Source: Deltaproteobacteria bacterium (GTDB taxonomy: Bacteria > Desulfobacterota > JAFDIG01). Taken from it: a stretch of 7,058 nt of DNA. The position numbers were made by a program, and so were the translations under genes. Shown piece by piece: positions 1 to 6,825 of the stretch (positions are counted from its first letter, which is position 1; the number at the start of each line of letters is the position of its first letter). Location: positions 1 through 7,058 of the forward strand of contig JAFDIG010000121.1 in NCBI GenBank assembly GCA_019308145.1, read 5' to 3'. The notes under the pieces are model-generated. The model was not told where the DNA came from. It made no database searches and saw nothing but the letters and a program-made list of their open reading frames with translations.

Positions 1-360
1 GCAGAAGCTGATAGATTTATTCCATATAGGAATGTAATAAATAAGGCAAAAAAAATATTATTAGAGTTAAAAATAGATAAAGCACCAAGTGATAAAAATA
101 AGAAAGCAAAAGAAAATATAATCATTTTATTAAGAAATATATTAGAGGATAATGAGGTAAACTGGCTGGACGTTGTGGCAACTCTAACACAAAAAGATAT
201 AAGATATCCACCCCTTTTAGCTACAGGGGGTAATGATGGCAACTTAGAATTTACCAATAATTTTATGCAAAGAATTGTTTCATTATTTGATACTTTAACA
301 GGGAAACCAAAGAAAAATACAGATATCTTGTTAAAAAGTTCCCTTAGAATTTACCAATAA
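1..360 (+). pseudogene. csx17: Csx17 (Cas8g) large subunit, N-terminal part, cut by left edge and frameshifted
   Basis: This is the N-terminal part of Csx17, the large (Cas8-like) subunit of the type I-G effector complex, which in this subtype takes the place of Cas8 in target recognition. The frame is open from base 1 with no stop, so the true start lies left of the window; a GTG at 175 is only an internal valine codon. The fragment has 119 residues. Residues 69-91 contain YPPLLATGGNDGNLEFTNN followed by FMQR, which I recognise as the conserved Csx17 signature. The native frame runs to base 342. It then enters a second copy of the preceding 100 bp in the wrong frame, adds four foreign residues (RIYQ after SSL) and stops at 358-360. 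If one copy is removed, this frame joins exactly to the downstream piece (…LKSSL-FNIPIAS…). Together they give at least 620 residues, consistent with a family of about 700. The family call is firm. Whether the break is real is uncertain. Confidence 0.85.
243..342 (+). repeat. 100-bp perfect tandem duplication, copy 1
   Basis: Base-by-base comparison shows positions 243-342 identical to 343-442. Identity ends at both borders (242 a versus 342 c; 343 c versus 443 t). The copy encodes the Csx17 segment from LEFTNNFMQR to LLKSS in the native frame. Because 100 is not a multiple of three, the duplication shifts the reading frame. No insertion sequence or terminal inverted repeat accompanies it. 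Confidence 0.97.
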
Positions 361-442
361 TTTTATGCAAAGAATTGTTTCATTATTTGATACTTTAACA
401 GGGAAACCAAAGAAAAATACAGATATCTTGTTAAAAAGTTCC
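343..442 (+). repeat. 100-bp perfect tandem duplication, copy 2
   Basis: This second copy directly abuts the first with no spacer and no mismatch. Read in the frame entering from the left it stops at 358-360; read one base on, it leads into the rest of Csx17. The bases around the junction (ccctta at 341-346) differ by one extra C from what a 99-bp duplication through the shared CTTA would give. Confidence 0.97.
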
Positions 443-1963
443 TTATTTAACATTCCTATTGCTTCCCTTCCTAAAGTCGTTATCGGTCAATTTTCTCCTT
501 TTCTTGCAGGCGGCCCAAATGGAACGATTGGCTTTACTAGCAAGGATATTACTTCATGTAATCCATGGGATTATATATTGATGTTAGAAGGGGCTATTAC
601 CTTTAGCTCTGCTGTAACAAAACGTATTGGAAGCGAAGAGATTGGGAGAATGAGCTCACCTTTTACTGTTAGCTTTTCTGTTGCTGGGTTTGGCTCTGCA
701 AGTTATTTTGAAGTAGATAAGTTTAGAGCAGAACAATGGATGCCAATTTGGGAAAAACCAACAAAATTCAAAGAGCTTTATACACTTTTTTCTGAAGGGA
801 GAGCTAATGTTGGTAGGAAGAATGCACAATATGGTGTTGATTTTGCCAGGGCAGTAGCAACATTAGGAGTAGATAGAGGGATCTCTTCATTTATAAGATA
901 TGGATATTTAGAAAGAAATGGGAGAGCATATCTTGCTATTCCTTTTGGAAGGTTTACTGTAGAGCGTAAGATAGAGGTTGCCCTCTTAGATGATCTTGAT
1001 ATTTGGATAGATAGATTAAGGAAGACGGTTAGAGATAAGAAAATTCCTAATAGATTTAAAAGGGAATTAAAAAGAATAGAGGATACTATCCTGGAGATAT
1101 GTAGAGGATCTACAACAAGCAAATGGCAGGAGTTGATCATATCATTAGGGGAGGCTGAATACCTCTTTTCCAAAAGTAAAAAAATATCAAAGGATAAAAA
1201 TCTTCTTCCTATTTCTAATTTATCACCTAAATGGCTAAAGCAGGTTAATGATGGATCAATAGAGTTTAGATTAGCATCAGCTTTAGCTTCTATAAGAGAT
1301 GAGAGAGTAGGTTCGCTAAGAAGGCATATGATTCCGATAAAAGAAGATAAAGGAAGAGCATGGTTCGATTTTGATAAGGGATTACCAAATGTTGTATGGC
1401 ATAAAGGCGCATTAATAGATAGTATGATTAATGTTTTAAAAATAAGGATGCATTTAGTAAAAAAGGAAAATTTAGAATATCTTCCTATAAATGGAAAGAT
1501 AAAAGTAAGTATTGAAGATATCAATTGCTTTATTGACAAAAATGTTGATGATGAAAAGATAGAAAGATTGTTGTGGGGATTAAATGGGATCAATTGGGAT
1601 AAGGCTTATGAGGAAGATTATGAAAGTGATGAACTAACGGAGATATTTCCTCCTTATGGCATGATAAAGCTTGTACATTATCATGACAAGCTTCCCATAA
1701 ATGAAAAGAAAAAATTATATGTAAATGTTCCTGTTGATCCCTCAATAATCTTAAAAGCAAAGGCTGGAGATTTTAATACTGCAATAAAAAGAGCTTACAA
1801 AAGATTAATAGGGGTAAATCTTTACCCAAAATTCCAAGAGGGTTGTGTATCAGCAGATATCTCAAGAAGAATTGCTGCATCAATCCTTTTCCCTATATCA
1901 AAAGAGGATATTAAAAGATTGATTAAGTTAATATTAAAACCAATTTATGATGAGGAGGATTAA
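365..1963 (+). CDS. csx17: Csx17 (Cas8g) large subunit, C-terminal fragment after frameshift
   Basis: This is the remaining 532 residues of Csx17, in the frame shifted by one base from the upstream fragment. The frame is open from about 335, and 365 is merely the first ATG in it. That ATG has no Shine-Dalgarno sequence (preceding bases are accaataatttt) and lies inside the duplicated segment, so it is unlikely to be a natural start. Its first 26 residues repeat residues 89-114 of the upstream fragment. Features that fit Csx17 are the basic stretch 'RLASALASIRDERVGSLRR' in the second half, followed by a WHKGALIDSMINVLKIR segment, and a C-terminal RRIAASILFPISKEDIKRL helix. No nuclease or helicase motif is seen, as expected for a structural and recognition subunit. 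The stop at 1961-1963 lies one base before the csb1 start, and its last codons carry the csb1 ribosome binding site. As sequenced, the protein lacks the conserved GGNDG region and is probably non-functional. Confidence 0.85.
   Translation: MQRIVSLFDTLTGKPKKNTDILLKSSLFNIPIASLPKVVIGQFSPFLAGGPNGTIGFTSKDITSCNPWDYILMLEGAITFSSAVTKRIGSEEIGRMSSPFTVSFSVAGFGSASYFEVDKFRAEQWMPIWEKPTKFKELYTLFSEGRANVGRKNAQYGVDFARAVATLGVDRGISSFIRYGYLERNGRAYLAIPFGRFTVERKIEVALLDDLDIWIDRLRKTVRDKKIPNRFKRELKRIEDTILEICRGSTTSKWQELIISLGEAEYLFSKSKKISKDKNLLPISNLSPKWLKQVNDGSIEFRLASALASIRDERVGSLRRHMIPIKEDKGRAWFDFDKGLPNVVWHKGALIDSMINVLKIRMHLVKKENLEYLPINGKIKVSIEDINCFIDKNVDDEKIERLLWGLNGINWDKAYEEDYESDELTEIFPPYGMIKLVHYHDKLPINEKKKLYVNVPVDPSIILKAKAGDFNTAIKRAYKRLIGVNLYPKFQEGCVSADISRRIAASILFPISKEDIKRLIKLILKPIYDEED
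1952..1958 (+). promoter_or_regulatory. Strong ribosome binding site of csb1
   Basis: GAGGAGG lies 6 nt before the ATG at 1965 and inside the last codons of csx17. It decides the csb1 start in favour of 1965 rather than the in-frame ATGs at 1947 and 1950, which lie before or within this site. Its position suggests that csb1 translation is coupled to the end of csx17. Confidence 0.85.
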
Positions 1964-1964
1964 G

Positions 1965-2981
1965 ATGGATTATCAAAGTTTTAAAGAAAATTTAAGACCT
2001 ATTTACAATGAGGATAGACTTTTAATGGAGGTAGGACTTACACCATTACAAGGAGATAGGTTTCAACCAACTGGTTTTCCTGAATTAGGGGCTGCTAACT
2101 ACCAAAGACCTGATGGGACTGAGATGATTCTTATAGAGTCAGCTCAATCCATGGCAAACCGACTTGAAGTTGTATGTTGGGATGATGAAAAAAATGATCT
2201 CGTTAAGGAATTAGCAGGGATTTCTTATATAAAAATATTAAAAGATGATAAATTTCTAACAAGTTCAATTCTTGAAGCTCATAGAATAAATAGTCCTTAT
2301 ATCCTTGAAAGTGGTGATACAAGCTTTCTTGATAAATTAAGAGAAGAGGTAGGGGTTATGGAAGAAGGACCTGTTGATCTATCGCTTCTTGCTAAGGTTA
2401 CCATGAAGTATGATTGCTCATCCCTTTTGCATGGGCTTTTTCTTTCAAAGGAAAAACTAGCAGGTGGCAGGCTTAGGCTTCCAAGAGCTTTATCATCATT
2501 TATAGAGGCAGAAGAAGTAGAGCCAGTAGAAAGTGGAGGGGTTAAGCTCGATCATGTTAGTCCAAAAGGTTCTGGAGAAGGAGCTAAGATAGGTTTTGGC
2601 CATATCCCTTTTGCAAGAACAGAATATACCGCAAGAAAGATTACAGCCTATTTCAATATAGATTTAAGGCAGATTAGAGGTTACAGGTTAGGGGATGTTG
2701 GCTTTGATTTCTTGGTTGGCTTAGCATTTTTTAAGATTCAGAAGTTTTTAAAAGAAGGCTTAAGATTAAGGACAGCTTGCGATCTTAAGGTTGTGGATGG
2801 GATAAAGATAACAAGACCTAATGGTTTTAAACTGCCAACTTTTGAGGAAATCAGTGCGGTTATACCAGAGATCATAGAAAAGGTTAAAGAAGAAGCTCTT
2901 TTCGCAGAACCACCTGTTACTGAGGTAATATTTAAACCAAAGGGAAAAGGAAAGAAAGAAGAAAAGAAAGAGAGCATATAA
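1965..2981 (+). CDS. csb1: Type I-G Cas7 protein Csb1 (GSU0053 family)
   Basis: Csb1 is the Cas7-type backbone subunit of the type I-G surveillance complex; several copies line the crRNA and display its spacer for pairing with target DNA. The protein has 338 residues from the ATG at 1965, close to the usual family length. Family hallmarks are visible in order: ESAQSMANRLE (58-68), SLLHGLF (153-159), GGRLRLPRALSSF (167-179), SGGVKLDH (190-197), and HIPFARTEYTARKITAYF (213-230) followed by the RGYRLG segment. No catalytic motif is expected. The C-terminus ends in a lysine-rich, probably disordered tail (KPKGKGKKEEKKESI), encoded by a polypurine tract. It starts one base after the csx17 stop and is followed 23 nt later by csb2, so the three effector genes are probably co-transcribed. 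The reading frame is intact. Family assignment is based on recognised motifs and on gene order. Confidence 0.93.
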   Translation: MDYQSFKENLRPIYNEDRLLMEVGLTPLQGDRFQPTGFPELGAANYQRPDGTEMILIESAQSMANRLEVVCWDDEKNDLVKELAGISYIKILKDDKFLTSSILEAHRINSPYILESGDTSFLDKLREEVGVMEEGPVDLSLLAKVTMKYDCSSLLHGLFLSKEKLAGGRLRLPRALSSFIEAEEVEPVESGGVKLDHVSPKGSGEGAKIGFGHIPFARTEYTARKITAYFNIDLRQIRGYRLGDVGFDFLVGLAFFKIQKFLKEGLRLRTACDLKVVDGIKITRPNGFKLPTFEEISAVIPEIIEKVKEEALFAEPPVTEVIFKPKGKGKKEEKKESI

Positions 2982-2991
2982 ACGAGCGAAT

Positions 2992-2998
2992 AAGGGGG
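2992..2998 (+). promoter_or_regulatory. Ribosome binding site of csb2
   Basis: AAGGGGG lies 6 nt upstream of the ATG at 3005, in the 23-nt gap after csb1. It supports that start. The gap is too short for a separate promoter and is the largest between genes in this operon. Confidence 0.75.
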
Positions 2999-3004
2999 AA
3001 AAAA

Positions 3005-4855
3005 ATGATATGTATAGAGTTTAAGTTTTCTCCTATGGGTTATCATGCGACCCCGTGGGGGAGACATGTGAATGAAGGAGCAATTGAGTGGCCACCTTCA
3101 CCATGGAGGATAATGAGGGCTTTAATTGCTGTTGGGTTTAGGAAGGAAGGCTGGGACCCACAAAATGTGCCAGAAGAAGCAAAAACACTTATAGAGAAAT
3201 TTAGTTATGATTATCCTCTGTATCTTCTTCCCAAAGGAGTGCCTACTCATACAAGGCATTATATGCCTGGTTATAAGAATGATAAATTTAATGTTATTGA
3301 TTCATTTTTGAAATTTAATCCTGATAATTCACTTTTCGTGATTTGGCAAAAGCTACAATTAGATGAAAAAGAAAAAGAGATGTTAAAAGAATTAATAAAC
3401 TCTCTTGAATATCTTGGAAGAAAGGAAAGCACACTTATTAATGCAAGGTTTTTAGATGATTATAATAGCGGCTTCAATTGTTTTCCAGAAAATATGCTTT
3501 ATGAGGAAACAGAAGATAATACACTTTTAATAAAATGTCCTTACTGTGAAGAGGATATTGAATTAGAAAAAGAAAAATTTTTAAAAAGATCATCTATAAA
3601 ATGCACAAATGAAAATTGCAGAAAAGATATAAGATGGGAAAAAGTTAAAGTGCTTTCCCCTATCACAAAGGATAGATATCTAAATATTAGAGAAGGTATA
3701 ATAAAAAATGAGAAAAAGATGAGGTTAGAGAAAAGAAGAGAAAAAGAGATGAAAGAGGGCAAAGATATCTCAGAAATAAGGTTATCAAAAAAAGAAGAGA
3801 TAGATGTAGATAACCTTTTACCTAAAACACTCTTTGGTGCTTTATGTCTTGAGACTTCCTATATTCATAGGAAAGGTTTTAGCCAACCCCCAGCAACTCA
3901 GTGGGTAGATTATTTAAGGGTTTCAGATATACTTATTCCCAAAAAGCCTGATAAGAAGATCATAATCAGGAAAAAGGATGAGCCAAAGGTAATTATATTA
4001 AATGTTTCAGCTGATACAAAGCATGGAGGAGGGCTTCCCCTTGTAACTGACACAATACATGTAGCAGATACTTTAAGGCAAGCATTGTTAAAAAAGTCTC
4101 AAGATATATTAGGGAAAATTCATTCTATTTTTTTAGGAAAGGATAAGATAAATGGTTTACCATCTAAAGAAGGGCACAAACATATATTTATTCTTCCAGC
4201 TGATAGTGATGGCGATGGAAGAATTGATATGATCATCTTATTTGCAAAGCAAGGTTTTGATAAAGATAGCAGGTTAATAATAAGCAAGGTTAATAAGCTT
4301 TGGCGACCTAAAAATATGCCTGATATCTTTGTATCAGTGATTGCAAAAGGTTTTCCCGAAGATTTAGGAGGATTTAAAGGAGAGAAGTTTACATCGCCTC
4401 TTTTAGCAAAAAGCAGGGTTTGGGTATCTACTACACCCTATCTCCTCACTCGGTATCCAAAGTTAAGAAATAATGGTATGCCAAAATCTGTTGAAGATAG
4501 AGATTGGGTAATAGGAGAAGATAATCAAATTATTAATAGGGATAATGGAAATTACAATGAATATCCTTTTTGGCAAAGATGGATTGATGGACCAGAGGAT
4601 CAGCTTTTAAGGGAATTATCGTTGAGGGGGTTTCCCAAAGTAAGGATGATTAAGTATCAAGAAGATTCTTATAGTGCAGGCAAAAGGTTTGCCTGGAGAC
4701 ATTTTGCAAAAGAGAGAGGAAAGGGTAAAGCAAAACTGCCAATAAAGAGGGGGTATGGATTTAAGATAGAATTTAGGGTGCCTGTAGTTGGGCCTCTGGT
4801 TTTTGGCTATGGAGCCCATTTTGGTATGGGTCAATTCATAGCAGAAAAAGGATAA
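3005..4855 (+). CDS. csb2: Type I-G Csb2 (GSU0054 family), fused Cas5-Cas6 protein
   Basis: Csb2 combines a Cas5-like and a Cas6-like RAMP domain. It is expected to cut the CRISPR transcript in the repeat and remain on the crRNA as part of the effector complex. The protein has 616 residues, longer than I would expect for the family. The N-terminus (MICIEFKFSPMGYHATPWG, then WPPSPWRIMRAL) is the Cas5-like signature of Csb2. Residues 178-205 hold a zinc-ribbon-like set of cysteines, C178-x2-C181-x18-C200-x4-C205. A highly charged Lys/Glu/Arg segment follows at about 227-272 and may be a helical or coiled insert. H391-K-H393 precedes the family's acidic loop DSDGDGRID (400-408), which resembles a calcium-binding DxDxDG loop. 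The C-terminal RVPVVGPLVFGYG and HFGMGQF (591-611) look like the glycine-rich loop of Cas6-type RAMPs. The catalytic residue cannot be named from sequence alone. The frame is intact; the stop lies 4 nt before the cas4-cas1 start. Confidence 0.92.
   Translation: MICIEFKFSPMGYHATPWGRHVNEGAIEWPPSPWRIMRALIAVGFRKEGWDPQNVPEEAKTLIEKFSYDYPLYLLPKGVPTHTRHYMPGYKNDKFNVIDSFLKFNPDNSLFVIWQKLQLDEKEKEMLKELINSLEYLGRKESTLINARFLDDYNSGFNCFPENMLYEETEDNTLLIKCPYCEEDIELEKEKFLKRSSIKCTNENCRKDIRWEKVKVLSPITKDRYLNIREGIIKNEKKMRLEKRREKEMKEGKDISEIRLSKKEEIDVDNLLPKTLFGALCLETSYIHRKGFSQPPATQWVDYLRVSDILIPKKPDKKIIIRKKDEPKVIILNVSADTKHGGGLPLVTDTIHVADTLRQALLKKSQDILGKIHSIFLGKDKINGLPSKEGHKHIFILPADSDGDGRIDMIILFAKQGFDKDSRLIISKVNKLWRPKNMPDIFVSVIAKGFPEDLGGFKGEKFTSPLLAKSRVWVSTTPYLLTRYPKLRNNGMPKSVEDRDWVIGEDNQIINRDNGNYNEYPFWQRWIDGPEDQLLRELSLRGFPKVRMIKYQEDSYSAGKRFAWRHFAKERGKGKAKLPIKRGYGFKIEFRVPVVGPLVFGYGAHFGMGQFIAEKG
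4847..4852 (+). promoter_or_regulatory. Ribosome binding site of cas4-cas1
   Basis: AAAGGA sits in the last sense codons of csb2, 7 nt before the ATG at 4860. The overlap with the upstream gene suggests translational coupling between the effector and adaptation genes. Confidence 0.65.
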
Positions 4856-4859
4856 AATA

Positions 4860-6530
4860 ATGGAAAAAGAAGAAGAGCTTATCCCTGCACGCATGTTAAA
4901 CGAATATGTTTATTGTCCTCGATTAGGCTATTTAGAATGGGTAGATGGAGAATTTGTTCATAGTGTTGATACATTATTTGGCAAGATGATTCATAAAAGA
5001 GTAGATAAACCTTCAGGTGCTTTGCCTGATATCTATGAAGTAGAAAAGGGTATAGATAACTTGAAAGTAAGATCCTTAACCTTATCTAATGATGAATTAA
5101 AGATTATTGCGAAGATAGATTTAATAGAAGGAAAAGATAAAGAGGTTTATCCTGTTGATTATAAAAAAGGCAAAAAGCCAGACATAAAAGAGCAAGCATG
5201 GGAACCTGAAAGGGTGCAGTTATGTGCTCAAGGATTAATATTAAGAGGAAATGGTTATAAGTGCAGTAAAGGTATTATATTTTATTTTGGTTCGCATGTG
5301 CGAGTAGAAATTGAATTTAATGAGGAACTAATAGCAACTACCATAAAATATATAAACAGGTTTAGAGAATCAGCAAAAAAAGGAATTCCACCTCCTTTAA
5401 TTGATTCTAAGAAATGTTTAAGATGTTCTTTAAAGGGAATATGTTTACCAGATGAGGTTAGTTATTTAACTAATGAGAGAATAAAAAAGAAAGATATAAG
5501 GAGATTAATTCCGGCAAGAACCGATCTATTACCAGTATACTTACAGAAGCAAGGCAGCACTATAGGGTATGCATCTGGAAGACTTGAGATTAGAGAAAAG
5601 GGTGAAAAAACAACCACGATCAGGCTTTCTGAGGTTTCTTCAGTTACTAATTTTGGCAATATAAATATTACTCCAAGGGCTTTTAGGGAATTAATGGGAA
5701 ATGGTATCCCTATTTGTCATCTCTCCTATGGTGGATGGTTTTATGGTATATCTCATGGTTTTTTGAATAAAAATATAGAACTAAGAAGAGAACAGTTTTT
5801 ATTAGCAAATGATAAGGAGAAATCTTTGGCACTTGCAAAACAGTTTGTTTTAGGTAAGATAAGAAATTCAAGGACGTTGCTTAGAAGAAATAGTAAAAAA
5901 GATGCAAAAGATGCAATTAAGGAGCTTACAAGAATTGCTATCAAGGTATCAAGAGCAAAGGATATTAACACATTATTAGGATTAGAAGGATTTGCAGCAA
6001 AGATATATTTTTCAAAATTTCAGACCATGTTTACAGAAAAGGAAGGTAAAAGGGGTTTAAAATTTAATTTTTTAACAAGAAATAAAAGGCCACCTAAGGA
6101 CCCTGTTAATGCTATGCTCTCTTTTGGCTATGCATTATTAGTAAAAGACCTAACCATTATACTTTTATCTTCGGGATTTGATCCATTTATGGGTATTTTT
6201 CATCAGATCAAATATGGCAAGCCTGCGTTAGCACTGGATTTGATAGAAGAGTTTAGACCCATAATAGTAGATTCAGTTGTTATAGGGACTATAAATAGAG
6301 GAGAGTTGACAATAGAAGATTTTATAATAAGTGGTGTTGGAGTTGCTATAAAGCCCGATGCGAGAAAGAAGTTTATCAAAGCATATGAACGAAGGATGGA
6401 TGAAACAATAATCCATCCTATATTTGGGTACAAAATAAGTTATAGGAGAATTTTAGAAGTTCAAACAAGGTTATTAGGCAGGTGTTTAATGGGTGAGATT
6501 CCAAAATATCCACCTTTTTGCACGAGATGA
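4860..6530 (+). CDS. cas4-cas1: Cas4-Cas1 fusion protein, spacer acquisition
   Basis: This natural fusion is typical of type I-G. The Cas4 half trims prespacers and selects those with the right PAM and orientation; the Cas1 half is the integrase that, with Cas2, inserts them at the leader end of the array. The length is 556 residues. Cas4 (about 1-200) has all four expected Fe-S cysteines (C19 in YVYCPRLGYLEW; C186, C189, C195) and RecB-like nuclease residues: H45, D87, D100-x-K102 in VDYKKGK, and Q120 in VQLCAQG. A short basic linker leads to Cas1 (about 216-556). Its metal-binding set is complete: E376 in GLEGFAAKIYF, H448 in GIFHQIKYGKPALALDL, and D460/E463 in DLIEEFRP. The SRAKDINTLLGLEG and RNKRPPKDPVNAMLSFGY segments are also classic Cas1. 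The start at 4860 is set by AAAGGA 7 nt upstream. The gene ends 4 nt before cas2. Both active sites look intact, so it should be functional. Confidence 0.95.
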   Translation: MEKEEELIPARMLNEYVYCPRLGYLEWVDGEFVHSVDTLFGKMIHKRVDKPSGALPDIYEVEKGIDNLKVRSLTLSNDELKIIAKIDLIEGKDKEVYPVDYKKGKKPDIKEQAWEPERVQLCAQGLILRGNGYKCSKGIIFYFGSHVRVEIEFNEELIATTIKYINRFRESAKKGIPPPLIDSKKCLRCSLKGICLPDEVSYLTNERIKKKDIRRLIPARTDLLPVYLQKQGSTIGYASGRLEIREKGEKTTTIRLSEVSSVTNFGNINITPRAFRELMGNGIPICHLSYGGWFYGISHGFLNKNIELRREQFLLANDKEKSLALAKQFVLGKIRNSRTLLRRNSKKDAKDAIKELTRIAIKVSRAKDINTLLGLEGFAAKIYFSKFQTMFTEKEGKRGLKFNFLTRNKRPPKDPVNAMLSFGYALLVKDLTIILLSSGFDPFMGIFHQIKYGKPALALDLIEEFRPIIVDSVVIGTINRGELTIEDFIISGVGVAIKPDARKKFIKAYERRMDETIIHPIFGYKISYRRILEVQTRLLGRCLMGEIPKYPPFCTR

Positions 6531-6534
6531 AGAT

Positions 6535-6825
6535 ATGAGGAATAGATATATTGTTGCTTATGATATTAGCGATGAAAAAAGATTAAGAAGAATGTTTAAT
6601 AAGATGAAAGGCTATGGTGATCCAATTCAATATTCAGTTTTTATATGTGATCTTTCTGATCAAGAGAAAGTGTTGTTAATAGAAGCAATTTTAGATATAA
6701 TAAATCAAAAAGAAGATAGGGTTTTAATTGCAAACTTAGGCTCAAATATAGGTAGGGGAAAGATTTCAATTGAAAGTTTTGGGAAGGCTGTGAAAATTCC
6801 TCAGCCTGAGGTTATAGTTGTATGA
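6535..6825 (+). CDS. cas2: Cas2, spacer acquisition
   Basis: Cas2 forms the central dimer of the Cas1-Cas2 integration complex that inserts new spacers. The 96-residue product has the usual Cas2 size and a ferredoxin-like opening strand, MRNRYIVAYDISDEKRLRR, with the conserved aspartate at residue 10. The central IQYSVFICDLS strand and a hydrophobic helix (KVLLIEAILDII) follow, and the C-terminal strand ends in QPEVIVV. I chose the ATG at 6535 because it begins right at the conserved strand. An in-frame GTG at 6493 would add 14 residues lying inside cas4-cas1, with no homology to Cas2 N-termini. The start lies 4 nt after the cas4-cas1 stop. No strong Shine-Dalgarno sequence is seen (only gatgaag just upstream), so translation probably depends on coupling to cas4-cas1. 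The gene is the last in the operon and is followed by the array leader. Confidence 0.94.
   Translation: MRNRYIVAYDISDEKRLRRMFNKMKGYGDPIQYSVFICDLSDQEKVLLIEAILDIINQKEDRVLIANLGSNIGRGKISIESFGKAVKIPQPEVIVV

Noticed and set aside
335..360. Programmed +1 frameshift that would rejoin the two csx17 parts
   Set aside because: The CCC is not a zero-frame proline codon (frame reads agt tcc ctt aga), no stimulatory stop or structure is evident, and the break is fully explained by the duplication.
778..1593. A 271-codon open frame on the minus strand opposite csx17
   Set aside because: It lies wholly antisense to the recognised Csx17 frame, has a low-complexity hydrophobic and serine-rich composition, and has no ribosome binding site or known motif.
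1947..1964. ATG at 1947 as the start of csb1
   Set aside because: The ribosome binding site GAGGAGG (1952-1958) lies downstream of this ATG, with ideal spacing to the ATG at 1965; the extra six residues overlap csx17.
3471..3478. gcttcaat inside csb2, the reverse complement of the repeat's last 8 nt
   Set aside because: An 8-base match without the stem sequence is expected by chance; it lies in coding DNA and is not an anti-repeat.
6493..6534. GTG at 6493 as the start of cas2
   Set aside because: It lies inside cas4-cas1 and adds 14 residues before the conserved first Cas2 strand; the ATG at 6535 is the natural start.
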